A stretch of 64,000 nucleotides of DNA, from the NCBI GenBank assembly GCA_020444415.1, contig JAHLLA010000007.1, positions 94,588-158,587 on the forward strand. Reading direction: 5' to 3'. Positions 63,620 through 64,000 of this stretch are shown here, piece by piece. Under the pieces are notes generated by a model. The model was not told where the DNA came from. It did no database searches and was given only the letters and a program-made list of their open reading frames with translations. Position numbers and translations under genes: made by a program. Source of the DNA: Bacteroidota bacterium. GTDB taxonomy: Bacteria > Bacteroidota > Bacteroidia > Bacteroidales > F082. Numbering within the stretch: position 1 is the first letter of the stretch; each line of letters starts with the position of its first letter.

Positions 63620-64000
63620 GTATTCGATATTTTGATTTTCTTCTCAAATCGCCAATATTGTTTGGTGATTGTATAACGTATTCCATTCTTAATGAATTTT
63701 ACAGTATACAACGCCGGAATTCTGATAAATTATTCAAACCCGCTTTATATAGAGTCAGTAATATGAATTTAATCATTTTGAGATAGTTTAAATATTATAA
63801 AATATATTGAGCAATTTAGTAAAAGTTTTTGATTGCGAAAAGCTCATGCGTCTGTTCGTGTTATCTGAAGGAAACAAAGATGCAGCATGCTCTATAAGAT
63901 AGAAAAGCAAAAGATACCATCAAAAAGTTACCATCCCCAGAATAGACGATGATGCACCATCTTTCCTAAGCTTACACCTTGGAAAATGAATAAGATTGTA
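63620..64000. other. 381 bases at window end without a supported gene
   Basis: Upstream region of the minus-strand T9SS gene. I see no open frame with coding character, no tRNA and no clear hairpin. The last 40 bases could be the start of an upstream region for a gene beyond the window. Confidence 0.4.

Overview
The window comes from a member of the Bacteroidota, probably class Bacteroidia. This is inferred from several signals together. Four secreted proteins end in type IX secretion (T9SS) type-A sorting domains. There is a SusC-like TonB-dependent receptor locus with two DUF4249 lipoproteins. Promoter elements follow the Bacteroidota form TTTG-N(18-20)-TAnnTTTG, Shine-Dalgarno sequences are mostly absent, and the order birA / rsfS-ftsH-LUD and nudix / pyrE is typical of the phylum. 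The DNA is AT-rich by eye. There are two tRNA genes, no rRNA, no CRISPR array and no intact insertion sequence. The order or genus cannot be fixed from the sequence alone.

Layout. 1-4.5 kb: a small nuclease-like ORF, a possible small RNA, a membrane acyltransferase, a LytS/LytTR-type two-component pair, and a DUF4249 lipoprotein that has lost its middle 240 or so residues in frame. 4.6-12.1 kb: a + strand run of six genes behind a canonical promoter. It holds an SxxK serine hydrolase, an alpha/beta hydrolase, a C45-type acyltransferase/peptidase lipoprotein, a lipoprotein with twelve D-x-x-G-[ND]-[DN]-x-[YF] repeats, a choloylglycine-hydrolase-like Ntn amidase and a small membrane protein. 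I do not recognise this run as a named system, and it is the best candidate here for undescribed biology. 12.2-13 kb: tRNA-Pro(TGG), a four-helix-bundle protein and tRNA-Ser(GCT). 13.2-16.4 kb: a fused aconitase-family enzyme and a membrane metallophosphoesterase. 16.5-24.8 kb: a five-gene outer-membrane locus (unknown secreted protein, TonB-dependent receptor, two DUF4249 lipoproteins, MG2/plug-like protein), joined by overlapping or abutting genes.

24.9-32.1 kb: secreted proteins, a zinc-ribbon protein, an isocitrate/isopropylmalate dehydrogenase-HD pair, a CCA-adding-type enzyme, miaA and a BadF-type sugar kinase. 32.1-34.4 kb: an intergenic island with a decayed coding fragment and an imperfect palindrome, then two tandem paralogous membrane proteins. 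34.6-46 kb: racemase-GNAT pair, T9SS beta-helix protein, porin-like protein, PfkB kinase, sulfotransferase with a T9SS papain-like protease, a MarR-pirin-CDGSH operon with a clear palindromic operator, macro domain, NfeD-like protease and DUF2061 protein. 46-53.8 kb: inositol-phosphatase-like enzyme, EamA and SLC13-type transporters, carbamate kinase, Rex with two palindromic operator candidates in its own promoter region, an outer-membrane protein, a Ca2+/Na+ antiporter and YggS. 53.9-64 kb: LtaS-like sulfatase, chagasin-type inhibitor, the rsfS-ftsH-LUD operon divergent from birA, pyrE-SRPBCC divergent from a Nudix gene, and a T9SS protein; the last 380 bases hold no gene I can support.

How the genes may work together. 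The DUF4249/TonB locus and the T9SS cargo point to a polymer- or peptide-scavenging cell-envelope lifestyle. Rex, carbamate kinase, the LUD protein and the CDGSH protein suggest control by NADH/NAD+ state and fermentative or redox metabolism. The hydrolase run looks like an envelope module acting on amide or ester bonds of one class of substrate, but the substrate cannot be read from the sequence.
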